This document shows positions 1 to 7,798 of a stretch of DNA of 64,000 nucleotides, one piece after another (position 1 is the first letter of the stretch; the number at the start of each line of letters is the position of its first letter). The notes under the pieces were generated by a model that did not search any database, had not been told where the DNA came from, and saw nothing but the letters and a program-made list of their open reading frames with translations. This DNA is from Marinobacterium rhizophilum. Lineage in GTDB: Bacteria > Pseudomonadota > Gammaproteobacteria > Pseudomonadales > Balneatricaceae. Made by a program: the position numbers and the translations under genes. Where the stretch lies: positions 2,852,001-2,916,000 of the forward strand of contig NZ_CP073347.1 of assembly GCF_024397915.1 (NCBI RefSeq). The letters are read 5' to 3'.

Positions 1-28
1 GGGTCTTTGTTTTTATCGAGGATGAAAA

Positions 29-700
29 TTAATGCGCATCCGGCGGGCAAATACGGATACCGGCGTGGCTAAAGGGCACTTTCTTGGAAATATTCAGGCG
101 GATCAGAATGGGGGTAATGGCCTCGATGCAGCGGGCGCTTTCGGCCGGGCCACAGTTGTAGGCGGCGACATCCAGCTTGCGGATCAGCTCGATAACCTTC
201 TCCTTGGCCGCCAGGTCGTTGCCGCACACCAGCACATCACAGTTGATGCCGTGATCCAGGTCGTTCAGTACCGTGGCCGAGACGTTGTGCAGTGCACCCA
301 CCACCGGAATGCCCTCGCCCAGCAGCGCCTGGGCCGCTTCGGTGGCAGAACCGGCCGCCGGCATGTCCACCCGCTTGGGGTCGCCCTGGGCCAGGGGTAC
401 GGCGATATCGACCAGCACCTTGTCCACCAGCAGATCCCTGATGGACTCGAGGGTGGCGTCATGGGCACTGTAGGGCACCGCCAGGATGACCAGCTCGTCG
501 GCGGCAATCACGGCGCTGCGGATATCATGACCACTGATCGCGGCGGCACCCGGCTTCAGCAAGGCGCCTAGCTGTGCGGCCGCCTCTGCCGCCCGGGCCG
601 CTTCGCGCGAGCCTATCGCGACCTCGATGCCGGCGCGGGCAAAGCGCAGCGCCAGACCCCGCCCCTGCGGGCCTGTACCACCCAGTATGGATATTTTCAT
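29..700 (-). CDS. npdG: NADPH:F420 oxidoreductase (Fno/NpdG family)
   Basis: Likely moves hydride between NADP(H) and coenzyme F420 in the cytoplasm. The 223-residue length fits the family. It opens with a Rossmann dinucleotide motif, ILGGTGPQGRGLALR at residues 5-19, followed by GSRE at about 30-33, which in known Fno enzymes contacts the NADP phosphate. LAVPYSAH at about 73-80 is also typical. It is the last gene of a six-gene F420 operon and lies 107 bases after cofE, so the context supports F420 as the partner. The ATG at 698-700 is the natural start. The main alternative is another NAD(P)-binding reductase with this fold, but motif and neighbourhood agree. Confidence 0.88.
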   Translation of the reverse strand: MKISILGGTGPQGRGLALRFARAGIEVAIGSREAARAAEAAAQLGALLKPGAAAISGHDIRSAVIAADELVILAVPYSAHDATLESIRDLLVDKVLVDIAVPLAQGDPKRVDMPAAGSATEAAQALLGEGIPVVGALHNVSATVLNDLDHGINCDVLVCGNDLAAKEKVIELIRKLDVAAYNCGPAESARCIEAITPILIRLNISKKVPFSHAGIRICPPDAH

Positions 701-807
701 CGACTCAGATCCTCTTGTTCTTGTTGTTTCAAATGACTGTCGGTTGCGCTTTTGTCGTTTCAGGAAGCCGTTGCTGCGGCCCGTCCAGGCCTCAGGCCCG
801 GCGGGGT

Positions 808-1668
808 TTAGCGGAACAGGTCCTCCTGCGGCGGGCGCACCAGGTCGCGCGCCGAGCTGTTGTCCGGCGCCCAGTCGATGCCGCGGAACAGGATCGCCGG
901 GGTCTTGCCGTCCTTGCTCATCAGCAGGCCCGAGGCCGCCGCGAGCTCATCGGCCAGCGCCGGCACCGTGACCGAAAGTTCACGCCCAAAGGCATCGCGC
1001 TCGCCCACCAGGTCGATCTGGCTCGGCACCCTGGCCAGCCCCACCGCCACATTCACCAGCCCCATGCGCCAGGGACGGCCGAAGGTATCGGTAATCACGA
1101 CCCCCAGACGCACGCCACTGGCGCGCTCCAGTACGGCGCAGATTTCCCGCGCGCTGCGGTCCGGGTCTTCGGGCAGCAGGATCACGGTTTCCTCGGCACC
1201 GACATTGGATTCATCCACCGCGGCATTGGCGCAGATAAAGCCCAGCCGGTGCTCGGCAATCAGGGTGCCCTCGAGCTGGCCGGGGCGCTTGAGGGCCCGC
1301 ACCACGCGGCTGGACTCTCCCAGTATCACTTCCACCTTGCGCGGGTCCTTGTTCAGCTCCAGCCCAAGTTCGCGCGCCCTGGCGCCGGGCTGCACATCCG
1401 CCAGCCGTGTAATCCGGCCTTCGGCCTTGGAGACCACCTTGTGGGCGATGACCAGGATGTCACCGTCCTGCAGTACCAGGGCCGCCCGTTCGATGGACTC
1501 CAGCAGCAGCGCGGCCAGGTCATCCCCCGGCGCGATATCCGGGATACCCGGCAACACCTGCATGGAGATGGATTCGGTACGGGCCCCGTCGGCCTGCCGG
1601 ACAGTACTGCCGCCGAAGTCGCCAAACAGCGAAGACGGCTCCGGGGTGTGATGGCTTACAAATTCCAT
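808..1668 (-). CDS. cofE: Coenzyme F420-0:L-glutamate ligase CofE
   Basis: Adds gamma-linked glutamates to F420-0 using GTP, the last biosynthetic step. At 286 residues it is a single-domain CofE. It has LPGIPDIAPGDD near residue 39, ILVIAHKVVSKAEGR near 70 and ITDTFGRPWRMG near 193, all conserved in CofE/FbiB N-terminal domains. The nitroreductase-like C-terminal domain of mycobacterial FbiB is absent. About 38 residues precede the first conserved block, so a later start is possible. The ATG at 1666-1668 lies inside the end of cofC (13-base overlap), which points to translational coupling. Confidence 0.9.
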   Translation of the reverse strand: MEFVSHHTPEPSSLFGDFGGSTVRQADGARTESISMQVLPGIPDIAPGDDLAALLLESIERAALVLQDGDILVIAHKVVSKAEGRITRLADVQPGARARELGLELNKDPRKVEVILGESSRVVRALKRPGQLEGTLIAEHRLGFICANAAVDESNVGAEETVILLPEDPDRSAREICAVLERASGVRLGVVITDTFGRPWRMGLVNVAVGLARVPSQIDLVGERDAFGRELSVTVPALADELAAASGLLMSKDGKTPAILFRGIDWAPDNSSARDLVRPPQEDLFR

Positions 1669-2297
1669 AGGGTCACCAGTTCTCGCGACAAATCGCCGCT
1701 GGGTTGATGCATCAGGTTGTGAAGGTCATCCGGGGTATCCAGATCGAACCGCATGTGCTCGAAGTGCAGCAGCTGGCACGGCAGCGAACGCCGCCGCGCC
1801 GACGCCTGGTGCGCTTCGCTGGAGCGCTCACCAAAACTGAACGGCAGCACATCCGGCGGCGTGGTCAGCAACGCATTGGTACCGGCATCGCTGGCCGGGC
1901 AGATCAGCACCGACGGGACGGCTCTGGGCTGGCCAAGCAGGCAGCCAAACTCGGCCGCATCGAGGCGGGCAATGTCCGCCGGCACCAGCAGCTGGGAATC
2001 AAAGCCGTGCCTTTTGCTCCAGTGAGCCGCCAGGGCCGCGGCCCCCGACAACCCGGCCGGGCGCAGCTCGCGCAGCACCGAGGCACCGTAGCCGCGGGCC
2101 AGCTCGCCAATGGCGGCAGACGCCGTGACCACCAGCAGCGGGTAGTCGGGAAAGTGGCACTGGAAAAAGCGCAGGGTGCGTTCGCACAGGCGCCGGGCCA
2201 GCTGGCTGCGGTCGCTGTCATCCAGCACCGGGCGCAGTCGGCTCTTGGCCGCACTGAAATCCTTCACCGGAATCACGATCAGGGTTTTCAGGGTCAT
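1656..2297 (-). CDS. cofC: 2-phospholactate-type guanylyltransferase CofC
   Basis: Activates a phosphorylated three-carbon acid (2-phospholactate, phosphoenolpyruvate or 3-phosphoglycerate, depending on lineage) with GTP, for transfer to FO by CofD. The nucleotidyltransferase signature IPVKDFSAAKSRL lies at residues 8-20, as in CofC/FbiD. I chose the ATG at 2295-2297 (213 residues): GGAGGG sits seven bases upstream and the start then overlaps the cofD stop by four bases (ATGA). A GTG five codons earlier is less likely. The sequence alone does not tell which acid is used. It ends inside cofE. Confidence 0.87.
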   Translation of the reverse strand: MTLKTLIVIPVKDFSAAKSRLRPVLDDSDRSQLARRLCERTLRFFQCHFPDYPLLVVTASAAIGELARGYGASVLRELRPAGLSGAAALAAHWSKRHGFDSQLLVPADIARLDAAEFGCLLGQPRAVPSVLICPASDAGTNALLTTPPDVLPFSFGERSSEAHQASARRRSLPCQLLHFEHMRFDLDTPDDLHNLMHQPSGDLSRELVTLWNL

Positions 2298-3277
2298 GCC
2301 GGCACCCTCCACAGCGGAGCCCTGGCAGGCGCCACCGGCTCCAGGCCCGCCAGGGCCAGCAGCTCCCGTGCCAGGCAGGCCTTGTCGGCATCACTGCACA
2401 TCAGGGTCTGGGTCACGGCGGTATTCAGGCCCCGCGCTTGCAGGGCCGTCACATCGGCGCTGTCGCCGGTATCGATCACCAGGCTGTCGATCAGGCCCCG
2501 GTAGCAGTCGGCCACACCCAGGTTGCTGGCGCTGTAGCCTGCGGCCTTGAGCATGCTATTGGCCGGCCCCTTCACGGTCTGGCCAGCAATCAGCGGCGAA
2601 ACGGCGATGCGGGTTGCACAGGTCTTTTCCAGGGCCGCGCGAATGCCGGGCAGCGCCAGTATCGGCCCGATGCTCACCAGCGGGTTGCTGGGACCGAGGA
2701 TCACCAGGTCCGCATCGCGGATGGCGGCCAGCGCTTCCTCGGTCGGGCGCGCGTCTTCCAGCCCCTGAATCCGCAGTTCCAGCACCTGTGGCCGGCACTG
2801 CTCGCGTACAAAGTACTCCTGAAACGACAGCCAGCCGCGGGCGGTCTTGACCTCGGTCTGCATGCGGTCATCGCTGGGCAGCAGGATATTGGTGCTGACC
2901 CCCAGCGCCCGGGCGATCGTCTGGGCAATGGCGCTGGGGCGCACGCCCTGGCGACGCAGCTCGGTGCGGTAGATATGGGTAGCGAAATCCTGATCGCCCA
3001 GGTACATCCAGTCGTCGGCCCCCAGCCGGGCCAGCCCTTGCAGCGTGCGGCTGGTTTCGTTCGCCAGCCCCCAGCCCTTGTTGCGATCGATCAGGCCGGC
3101 CAGGCTGTAGGTCAGGGTATCGATATCCGGGGACACCCAGAGACCATGAAACTCCTGGTCGTCCGCCACGTTGCCGATGACCGACAGCTGTCCTGGCTCC
3201 AGCACGGCGGCAAGACCCACCGCCAGCTTGGCACCGCCACCGCCGCCGGCCAGCAGGGTCACTTTCGGCGCACTCAT
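2294..3277 (-). CDS. cofD: 2-phospho-L-lactate transferase CofD
   Basis: Transfers the activated phospho-acid from the CofC product onto FO, giving F420-0 or a variant. The 327-residue protein starts with the family's glycine-rich loop LLAGGGGGAKLAVGL (residues 8-22). It continues with GNVADDQEFHGLWVSPD near 36, TLTYSLAG near 54 and LLPSDDRM near 152, typical CofD/FbiA blocks. LVILGPSNPLVSIGPIL near 210 contributes to the substrate pocket in known structures. The start overlaps the cofH stop by four bases and the end overlaps cofC by four, so the four cof genes here are translationally chained. Confidence 0.93.
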   Translation of the reverse strand: MSAPKVTLLAGGGGGAKLAVGLAAVLEPGQLSVIGNVADDQEFHGLWVSPDIDTLTYSLAGLIDRNKGWGLANETSRTLQGLARLGADDWMYLGDQDFATHIYRTELRRQGVRPSAIAQTIARALGVSTNILLPSDDRMQTEVKTARGWLSFQEYFVREQCRPQVLELRIQGLEDARPTEEALAAIRDADLVILGPSNPLVSIGPILALPGIRAALEKTCATRIAVSPLIAGQTVKGPANSMLKAAGYSASNLGVADCYRGLIDSLVIDTGDSADVTALQARGLNTAVTQTLMCSDADKACLARELLALAGLEPVAPARAPLWRVPA

Positions 3278-4494
3278 GCCAGACCTCCTGCCAGCAGCGA
3301 TTGCGGCAGCGGCTCGACGCTGTCGAAGAACTCCAGCGGGCGGTAAAGGGTGTTGCGACGCACCGGTTCGCGCCCCATCGCACGCATCATGCCGATCAGT
3401 TCCTGCGGCTGCATTTCCTGGCCATGCTCGCCACCGGCGGCGCGGGAAATGCTCTCGTTCATCAGGGTGCCACCCAGGTCATTCACCCCGGCGGCCAGCA
3501 TCTGCTGGGCAAGCTCGGTACCGAGCTTGACCCAGGACGCCTGGATGTTGTCGATCCAGCCATTGAGCATCAGCCGGGCCACGGCGTGCATGCGGATATG
3601 TTCATGCCGCGTGGGGCCGGGCCGCACGCCCTCCACTTCCAGGTAGAGCGGTGTCTTGTAGTGAATAAAACCCAGCGGCACGAATTCGGTAAAGCCGCCG
3701 GTTTTCTGCTGAATGGTGCGCAGCAACGCCAGGTGCGCCGCCCAGTGCTCGGGGCCGTCGATATGGCCGTACATGATGGTCGCGGTGGTCGGCAGGCCCA
3801 GGCGGTGGGCGGTCTGGATAATCTCGACCCACTGCTCGGTGCTGAGCTTGTCTTTGGTCAGCTGCTTGCGGATATCGGTATCCAGAATCTCGGCGGCGGT
3901 ACCGGGCATGGAGCCCAGGCCGTGGTCCATCAGGTCCTGGATAAAGTCGGCGTAGGACATCTTGCTTTTGCGGGCGCCAAACCAGATCTCGAACGGCGAG
4001 AACGCATGGATATGCATGCCCGGCAGCACGCTCTTGATCGCCTTGAGCATGTCGCGATAGAAATGCACCGGCAGGTCCGGGTGCAACCCGCCCTGGATGC
4101 ACACCTCGGTGGCTCCCCTGTCCCAGGCTTCCTGGGCGCGACGCACGATTTCATCCAGATCGAAAAACTCGGCCTCGGGGTCGTCCTTGCGCTTGGCGAA
4201 GTTGCAGAACTTGCAGCCCATGTAGCAGACATTGGTGTAGTTGATATTGCGGGTGATCACGAAGCTGGCGCGATCGCCCACACGCTGGCGACGCACGGTA
4301 TCGGCGGTGGCGGTGAGCGCATCCAGCTCGGCGCCTTCGGTGCCAAACAGCACCACGCCTTGCGCCTCGCTCAGCTCCTCACCGTTCAGGGCCTGCTGCA
4401 AGATGGCACGAACCTCTGTGCTCACAGCCGGGTTGAAAAGCTCCTGCGGCACGCCTTGTGCCAGCGCAATGTTATGAGGGACGGCGGCATTCAT
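3274..4494 (-). CDS. cofH: FO synthase subunit 2 CofH (radical SAM)
   Basis: Joins the tyrosine-derived 4-hydroxybenzyl radical to 5-amino-6-ribitylaminouracil, the first half of FO synthesis. The radical-SAM cluster motif CYMGCKFCNF (C-x3-C-x2-C) is at about residues 89-98. CIQGGLHPDLPV, SPFEIWFGA and PGTAAEILD blocks follow as in CofH. I prefer the ATG at 4492-4494 (406 residues) because AGGAGA lies seven bases before it; an upstream ATG at 4518 has no good ribosome site. The site overlaps the end of cofG. Bacteria such as actinomycetes often fuse CofG and CofH; here they are separate, as in archaea and cyanobacteria. Confidence 0.92.
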   Translation of the reverse strand: MNAAVPHNIALAQGVPQELFNPAVSTEVRAILQQALNGEELSEAQGVVLFGTEGAELDALTATADTVRRQRVGDRASFVITRNINYTNVCYMGCKFCNFAKRKDDPEAEFFDLDEIVRRAQEAWDRGATEVCIQGGLHPDLPVHFYRDMLKAIKSVLPGMHIHAFSPFEIWFGARKSKMSYADFIQDLMDHGLGSMPGTAAEILDTDIRKQLTKDKLSTEQWVEIIQTAHRLGLPTTATIMYGHIDGPEHWAAHLALLRTIQQKTGGFTEFVPLGFIHYKTPLYLEVEGVRPGPTRHEHIRMHAVARLMLNGWIDNIQASWVKLGTELAQQMLAAGVNDLGGTLMNESISRAAGGEHGQEMQPQELIGMMRAMGREPVRRNTLYRPLEFFDSVEPLPQSLLAGGLA

Positions 4495-4508
4495 GGCTTT
4501 TCTCCTGT

Positions 4509-5639
4509 TCAGTGACATTGCGCCAGCGCCAGACCATCGCCACGGGCGATACCGGCCAGGCGGGCAGCGATGGGGGCGGCGAAGAAACGATCCGGGTATT
4601 GCTGGTAATGGGGATAAACGGCCAGGCGCTCATGCAGGCCATAGCCGCAGTCCGCCGTGGCCTGCCGCAGGGATTCAATCTGCGGCCAGGCACGTTCCGG
4701 ATTGATGTGATCCAGGGTGAGCGGAGAAATGCCGCCCCAGTCATTGATGCCCGCGGCTATATAGGCGCCAAAGCGCTGCTGCAGATTAGGCGGCGCCTGC
4801 ACGCTGATACTCGGGTCCAGCAACAGGCGCGCCAGCACCAGGGTGCGCACCATGTCGTCCAGGTCCGGCTCGGGATGATGCGCCATGGCGGTGCCTGGCT
4901 TGGCACGGAAGTTCTGCACGATCACTTCCTGGATATGGCCGTAGCGCCGGTGCAGGTTATTGATGGTGATCAGGCTGTCGACGCGCTCGGCCCAGTTCTC
5001 GCCGATACCTATCAGAATGCCGGTGGTGAAAGGCACGCCCTGCTCGCCGGCACGCTCCAGCGTGCGGATGCGCTGCACGGGCACCTTGTCGGGGCAGGCA
5101 TAATGCGCCTGGCCGCGCTGAATCAGGCGCCGGCTGACGTTCTCGAGCATCATGCCCATGCTGGCGCTGACCGGCTTGAGCCTGTGGATATCCTCAGCGG
5201 ACAGGGTGCCGGCATTGACGTGGGGCAGCAGGCTGGATTGCGCCAGCACGCGCTCACACATCTGTGCCAGGTAATCCACCATGCTGCCGTGCCCCAGTTG
5301 CGCCAGCGCCTCGCGGGCCTCGGGGTAACGCAGCTCCGGCTTCTCGCCGAGGCTGAACAGCACTTCCTTGCAGCCCAGGCGCTCGCCCTCCTTCACCACG
5401 GCCATGACTTCGTCGGGCGTCATCACGCGGGCATTGGGGGAGCCGGGTTTCTGTACGAAGGTGCAGTAGCCGCAGTCGTCGCGGCACATGTTGGTCAGGG
5501 GTACGAAAACCTTGCGCGAATAGGTCAGGGTCCGACCCCAGTGCGTATCGCGCAGGGCAGCGGCCTGCAGACTCAGGTCCTTGAATTGGGCATCTGTGGC
5601 CTTTTCCAGCGCCAGCGCCTGGGTGCGGCTCAGCATCAT
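4509..5639 (-). CDS. cofG: FO synthase subunit 1 CofG (radical SAM)
   Basis: Completes 7,8-didemethyl-8-hydroxy-5-deazariboflavin (FO) from the CofH product by a radical SAM cyclisation. The motif CRDDCGYCTF (C-x3-C-x2-C) is at about residues 52-61, followed by FSLGEKPE, NAGTLS and GILIGIGE blocks typical of CofG. The family usually has about 320-400 residues; this has 376. I chose the ATG at 5637-5639: GGAGG lies eight bases upstream, while the GTG at 5645 is too close to that site. It is the first gene of the F420 operon; two similar dyads precede it (5718-5733 and 5751-5767). Confidence 0.92.
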   Translation of the reverse strand: MMLSRTQALALEKATDAQFKDLSLQAAALRDTHWGRTLTYSRKVFVPLTNMCRDDCGYCTFVQKPGSPNARVMTPDEVMAVVKEGERLGCKEVLFSLGEKPELRYPEAREALAQLGHGSMVDYLAQMCERVLAQSSLLPHVNAGTLSAEDIHRLKPVSASMGMMLENVSRRLIQRGQAHYACPDKVPVQRIRTLERAGEQGVPFTTGILIGIGENWAERVDSLITINNLHRRYGHIQEVIVQNFRAKPGTAMAHHPEPDLDDMVRTLVLARLLLDPSISVQAPPNLQQRFGAYIAAGINDWGGISPLTLDHINPERAWPQIESLRQATADCGYGLHERLAVYPHYQQYPDRFFAAPIAARLAGIARGDGLALAQCH

Positions 5640-5717
5640 GATCACAGCCTCCGTTATTGTTTTTGGTGGGGCCTTGTAGAGTTCAGGTCAAAGGTCGCCG
5701 TGCCTGCACAACAACTT

Positions 5718-5733
5718 TTTACCAAACGGTAAA
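5718..5733. promoter_or_regulatory. Operator-like dyad 1 upstream of cofG
   Basis: TTTACCAAACGGTAAA is a perfect inverted repeat of six bases with a four-base centre, 79 bases before the cofG start. It resembles a second dyad at 5751-5767, with centres about 33 bases (three helical turns) apart. Binding by a TetR-type or similar dimer is inferred. Confidence 0.5.
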
Positions 5734-5750
5734 TTTAACTTACACCATAT

Positions 5751-5767
5751 TTTGCCAAGTGGTCAAA
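5751..5767. promoter_or_regulatory. Operator-like dyad 2 upstream of cofG
   Basis: TTTGCCAAGTGGTCAAA matches dyad 1 at most positions (TTTxCCAAxxGGTxAA). On the minus strand it contains TTGACC, a possible -35 element for cofG; a -10 element is weak (TAAGTT, 18 bases on). A repressor bound here would block RNA polymerase. Confidence 0.45.
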
Positions 5768-5793
5768 TATTTTTACAGGCATCGAAAGAAGCA

Positions 5794-5891
5794 GGGGGAA
5801 GGGGGAAGGGGGAAGGGGGAAGGTTCAAGGGACAAGGGACAAGGGACAAGGGACAAGGAGTGTAAGGAGCAAGGGGCACGGGGCAAGGCAG
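5794..5891. repeat. Heptanucleotide tandem array (GG/AA family)
   Basis: About four copies of a GGGGGAA unit run into about four copies of GGGACAA and then decayed GGGGCAA-like units, all with a 7-base period. It lies in the 536-base gap between cofG and the hexapeptide-protein gene and matches the arrays near 23828, 53183, 55788 and 60152. Confidence 0.85.
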
Positions 5892-6175
5892 GCGCCAGCC
5901 GGCCGGCGTTCTTGTGATGCCCGGGCGGCAGTCTTGGGTGACCAGTACGGCAGGAGAAGAACACACGAGGAAGGCGGGGCTGCCCACTCGGAGCCGGCCT
6001 GGGGCTGAACGGACCGACTGCAAGCGGGCTCTGGGCGCCCAAAGAGGCGAAAAAGTAATCAGCAGGCAAGCGGCAACGAGACTGCCAGATCACCTTTGCA
6101 TGACTGCAGAAACAGTTACAAATTCGCTCGCGCTCGGAGCAGGTTGTAACTATTTCTGGCGTGAACCCTGGCCTG
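5892..6175. other. Intergenic stretch with a large inverted repeat
   Basis: No convincing gene is present. The one clear structure is a 15-base inverted repeat with one mismatch: CAGAAACAGTTACAA at 6107-6121 and TTGTAACTATTTCTG at 6144-6158, around a 22-base loop. It lies just beyond the stop of the gene ending at 6176 and has no T-tract, so it is not a plain terminator. Confidence 0.5.
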
Positions 6176-6748
6176 TCACGGCGCTTCGCGGCCGATGACA
6201 ATACCCGGGGCTATTCCGGTGAAGGAGAGCTCCGCCCGGTAGCGCTTCCATCGCTCGCAATAGGCCTCGGCCCCCCGGCGAATATCAGCTTCGCCTTGCG
6301 GCCCGATCTCGCGTTTGGGCTTCGCAGGACTGCCCACGACCAGCGTGTTATCGGGAATGACCATGCCTTCGGTGACGAGGGCACCGGCACCGATCAGACA
6401 ATTACGGCCGATTTTTGCGCCATTCAGCACCATGGCACCCATGCCGACAAGACTGTTATCGCCAATGGTGCAGCCGTGCAACATTGCCCGGTGGCCGATG
6501 GTGCAGCCCTTGCCGATCCGCAACGAAAAGCCGGGATCGACATGCAGCACCGCATTGTCCTGCACGTTGCTGCCTTCGCCGATCTCGATGGTGGCGTCAT
6601 CGGCGCGCATGACGACCCCAAACCATATGCTGGCGTCGCGGGCGAGACGCACGTCTCCGACCAGGATGGCGCCAGGTGCGACCCAGGCCTCCCCGTCGTC
6701 AGGCCCCTGAACGCTCATGTTGTCTAGGTCAAATAGCCAGCCGGTCAT
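6176..6748 (-). CDS. Gamma-carbonic-anhydrase-like hexapeptide protein
   Basis: A left-handed beta-helix protein of 190 residues with hexapeptide repeats (IGKGCTIGH, LHGCTIGDNSLVGMGA, GAKIGRNCLIGAGA) between about residues 50 and 140. Three histidines in the usual metal-binding positions are visible (VLHVD, IGHRAM, LHGCTIG). The family contains carbonic anhydrases, CaiE-type proteins and PaaY, a CoA thioesterase. Here it is the last gene of a catabolic operon with a CoA-using cleavage enzyme, so a thioesterase or housekeeping role on CoA esters is as likely as carbonic anhydrase. CAGGAGGAG precedes the ATG at 6748. Confidence 0.8.
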   Translation of the reverse strand: MTGWLFDLDNMSVQGPDDGEAWVAPGAILVGDVRLARDASIWFGVVMRADDATIEIGEGSNVQDNAVLHVDPGFSLRIGKGCTIGHRAMLHGCTIGDNSLVGMGAMVLNGAKIGRNCLIGAGALVTEGMVIPDNTLVVGSPAKPKREIGPQGEADIRRGAEAYCERWKRYRAELSFTGIAPGIVIGREAP

Positions 6749-6846
6749 CGTGCCAACTCCTCCTGTTCTATGACGTTGAGTGCACCGTCTGCGCTATGCT
6801 GGCGGCACGAAGGCCGCGGCAACGCAAGGCCGCCGCGGCAGCGGGC

Positions 6847-7779
6847 TCAGAAAGCAACCTTGTCGGCGCCCTTGAGTGCGAGTATTTCGCGCGCCTCATC
6901 GGGGGAGGCGATTTCCAGCCCAAGCCCCTCGATGATCTTGCGAACAGCCTGTACCTGTTCGGCGCTGCTGGTCGCCAGGCGGCCGGCCGATGCCCAGAGC
7001 GAATCCTCCAGACCCACCCGCACGTGGCCACCCATGGCAGCCGACATCGCTGCGATCGGCAACTGGTGGCGCCCTGCCCCCAGCACCGACCAGCGGTAAT
7101 TGTCGCCAAACAGTCGGTCAGCGGTGCGCTTCATGTGCATCACATCATCAGGATGCGCACCGATACCGCCCATCAGGCCAAAGACCGTCTGGATGAACAG
7201 CGGCCCCTTGACCAGTCCTGCATCCATAAAATATTTAAGGTTATACAGGTGGGCCGTGTCATAGCACTCAAACTCAAATCGCGTGCCGTTGGCGCCCAGG
7301 GTGGTGATGATGTGCTCGATATCCTCGAACGTATTGTGAAACAGGATGCCCTTGTCGCCGATATAGTTGCGTTCCCACTCGTGCTTCAGTTTCCCTTCAA
7401 AGCGCTTGAGCATCGGAAAGAGACCAAAATTCATGGAGCCCATGTTCAAGGACGCCAGTTCAGGTTTCCATTTGGCAGCAGGACGGACCCTGTCCTGGAT
7501 ACTCATGGTAGGGGCGCCGCCGGTAGTGATGTTGACCACGCAATTCGAGTGCTGCTTGATATCGTCAAGAAAAGGCTGGAAGGCCTCGGCGGTTTGATCG
7601 GGGCGACCATCCTCGGGGTTACGGGCGTGCAGGTGCACAATCGCGGCCCCTGCCTCAACCGCACCGGTTGCCGCTTCGGCGATCTCACGGGCCGTAACGG
7701 GCAGGTATTCCGACATGGATGGCGTGTGGATCGCACCGGTGACGGCACAGGTGATAATAACTTTGCGCTTGGTGGTCAT
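6847..7779 (-). CDS. Beta-keto acid cleavage enzyme (BKACE)
   Basis: Members of this family (formerly DUF849; founding member 3-keto-5-aminohexanoate cleavage enzyme) react a beta-keto acid with acetyl-CoA to give acetoacetate and a CoA ester, using a divalent metal. The 310-residue protein starts with KVIITCAVTGAIHTPSMSEY, and has HLHARNPEDGRPDQ near residue 50, the metal-binding HMKRTAD region, and GGHVRVGLEDSLW near 255, all family hallmarks. I chose the ATG at 7777-7779, with AGGAGA upstream; the longer reading frame has no support. Its place after a hydroxyacid dehydrogenase suggests the keto acid comes from that enzyme. The substrate is unknown. Confidence 0.9.
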   Translation of the reverse strand: MTTKRKVIITCAVTGAIHTPSMSEYLPVTAREIAEAATGAVEAGAAIVHLHARNPEDGRPDQTAEAFQPFLDDIKQHSNCVVNITTGGAPTMSIQDRVRPAAKWKPELASLNMGSMNFGLFPMLKRFEGKLKHEWERNYIGDKGILFHNTFEDIEHIITTLGANGTRFEFECYDTAHLYNLKYFMDAGLVKGPLFIQTVFGLMGGIGAHPDDVMHMKRTADRLFGDNYRWSVLGAGRHQLPIAAMSAAMGGHVRVGLEDSLWASAGRLATSSAEQVQAVRKIIEGLGLEIASPDEAREILALKGADKVAF

Positions 7780-7798
7780 GTGTACAGTTCTCCTGATG

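Noticed and set aside
3301..4515. Long plus-strand frames opposite cofH, cofG, alaS, thiI, dgcA and others
   Set aside because: High GC content opens the antisense frames of real genes. These show no motifs, have histidine- and glutamine-rich shadow composition and no ribosome sites.
5773..6201. 142-residue minus-strand frame across the 5794 array
   Set aside because: Its C-terminal part is translated repeat (SLVPCPLSL-type) and the rest has no recognisable fold or ribosome site.
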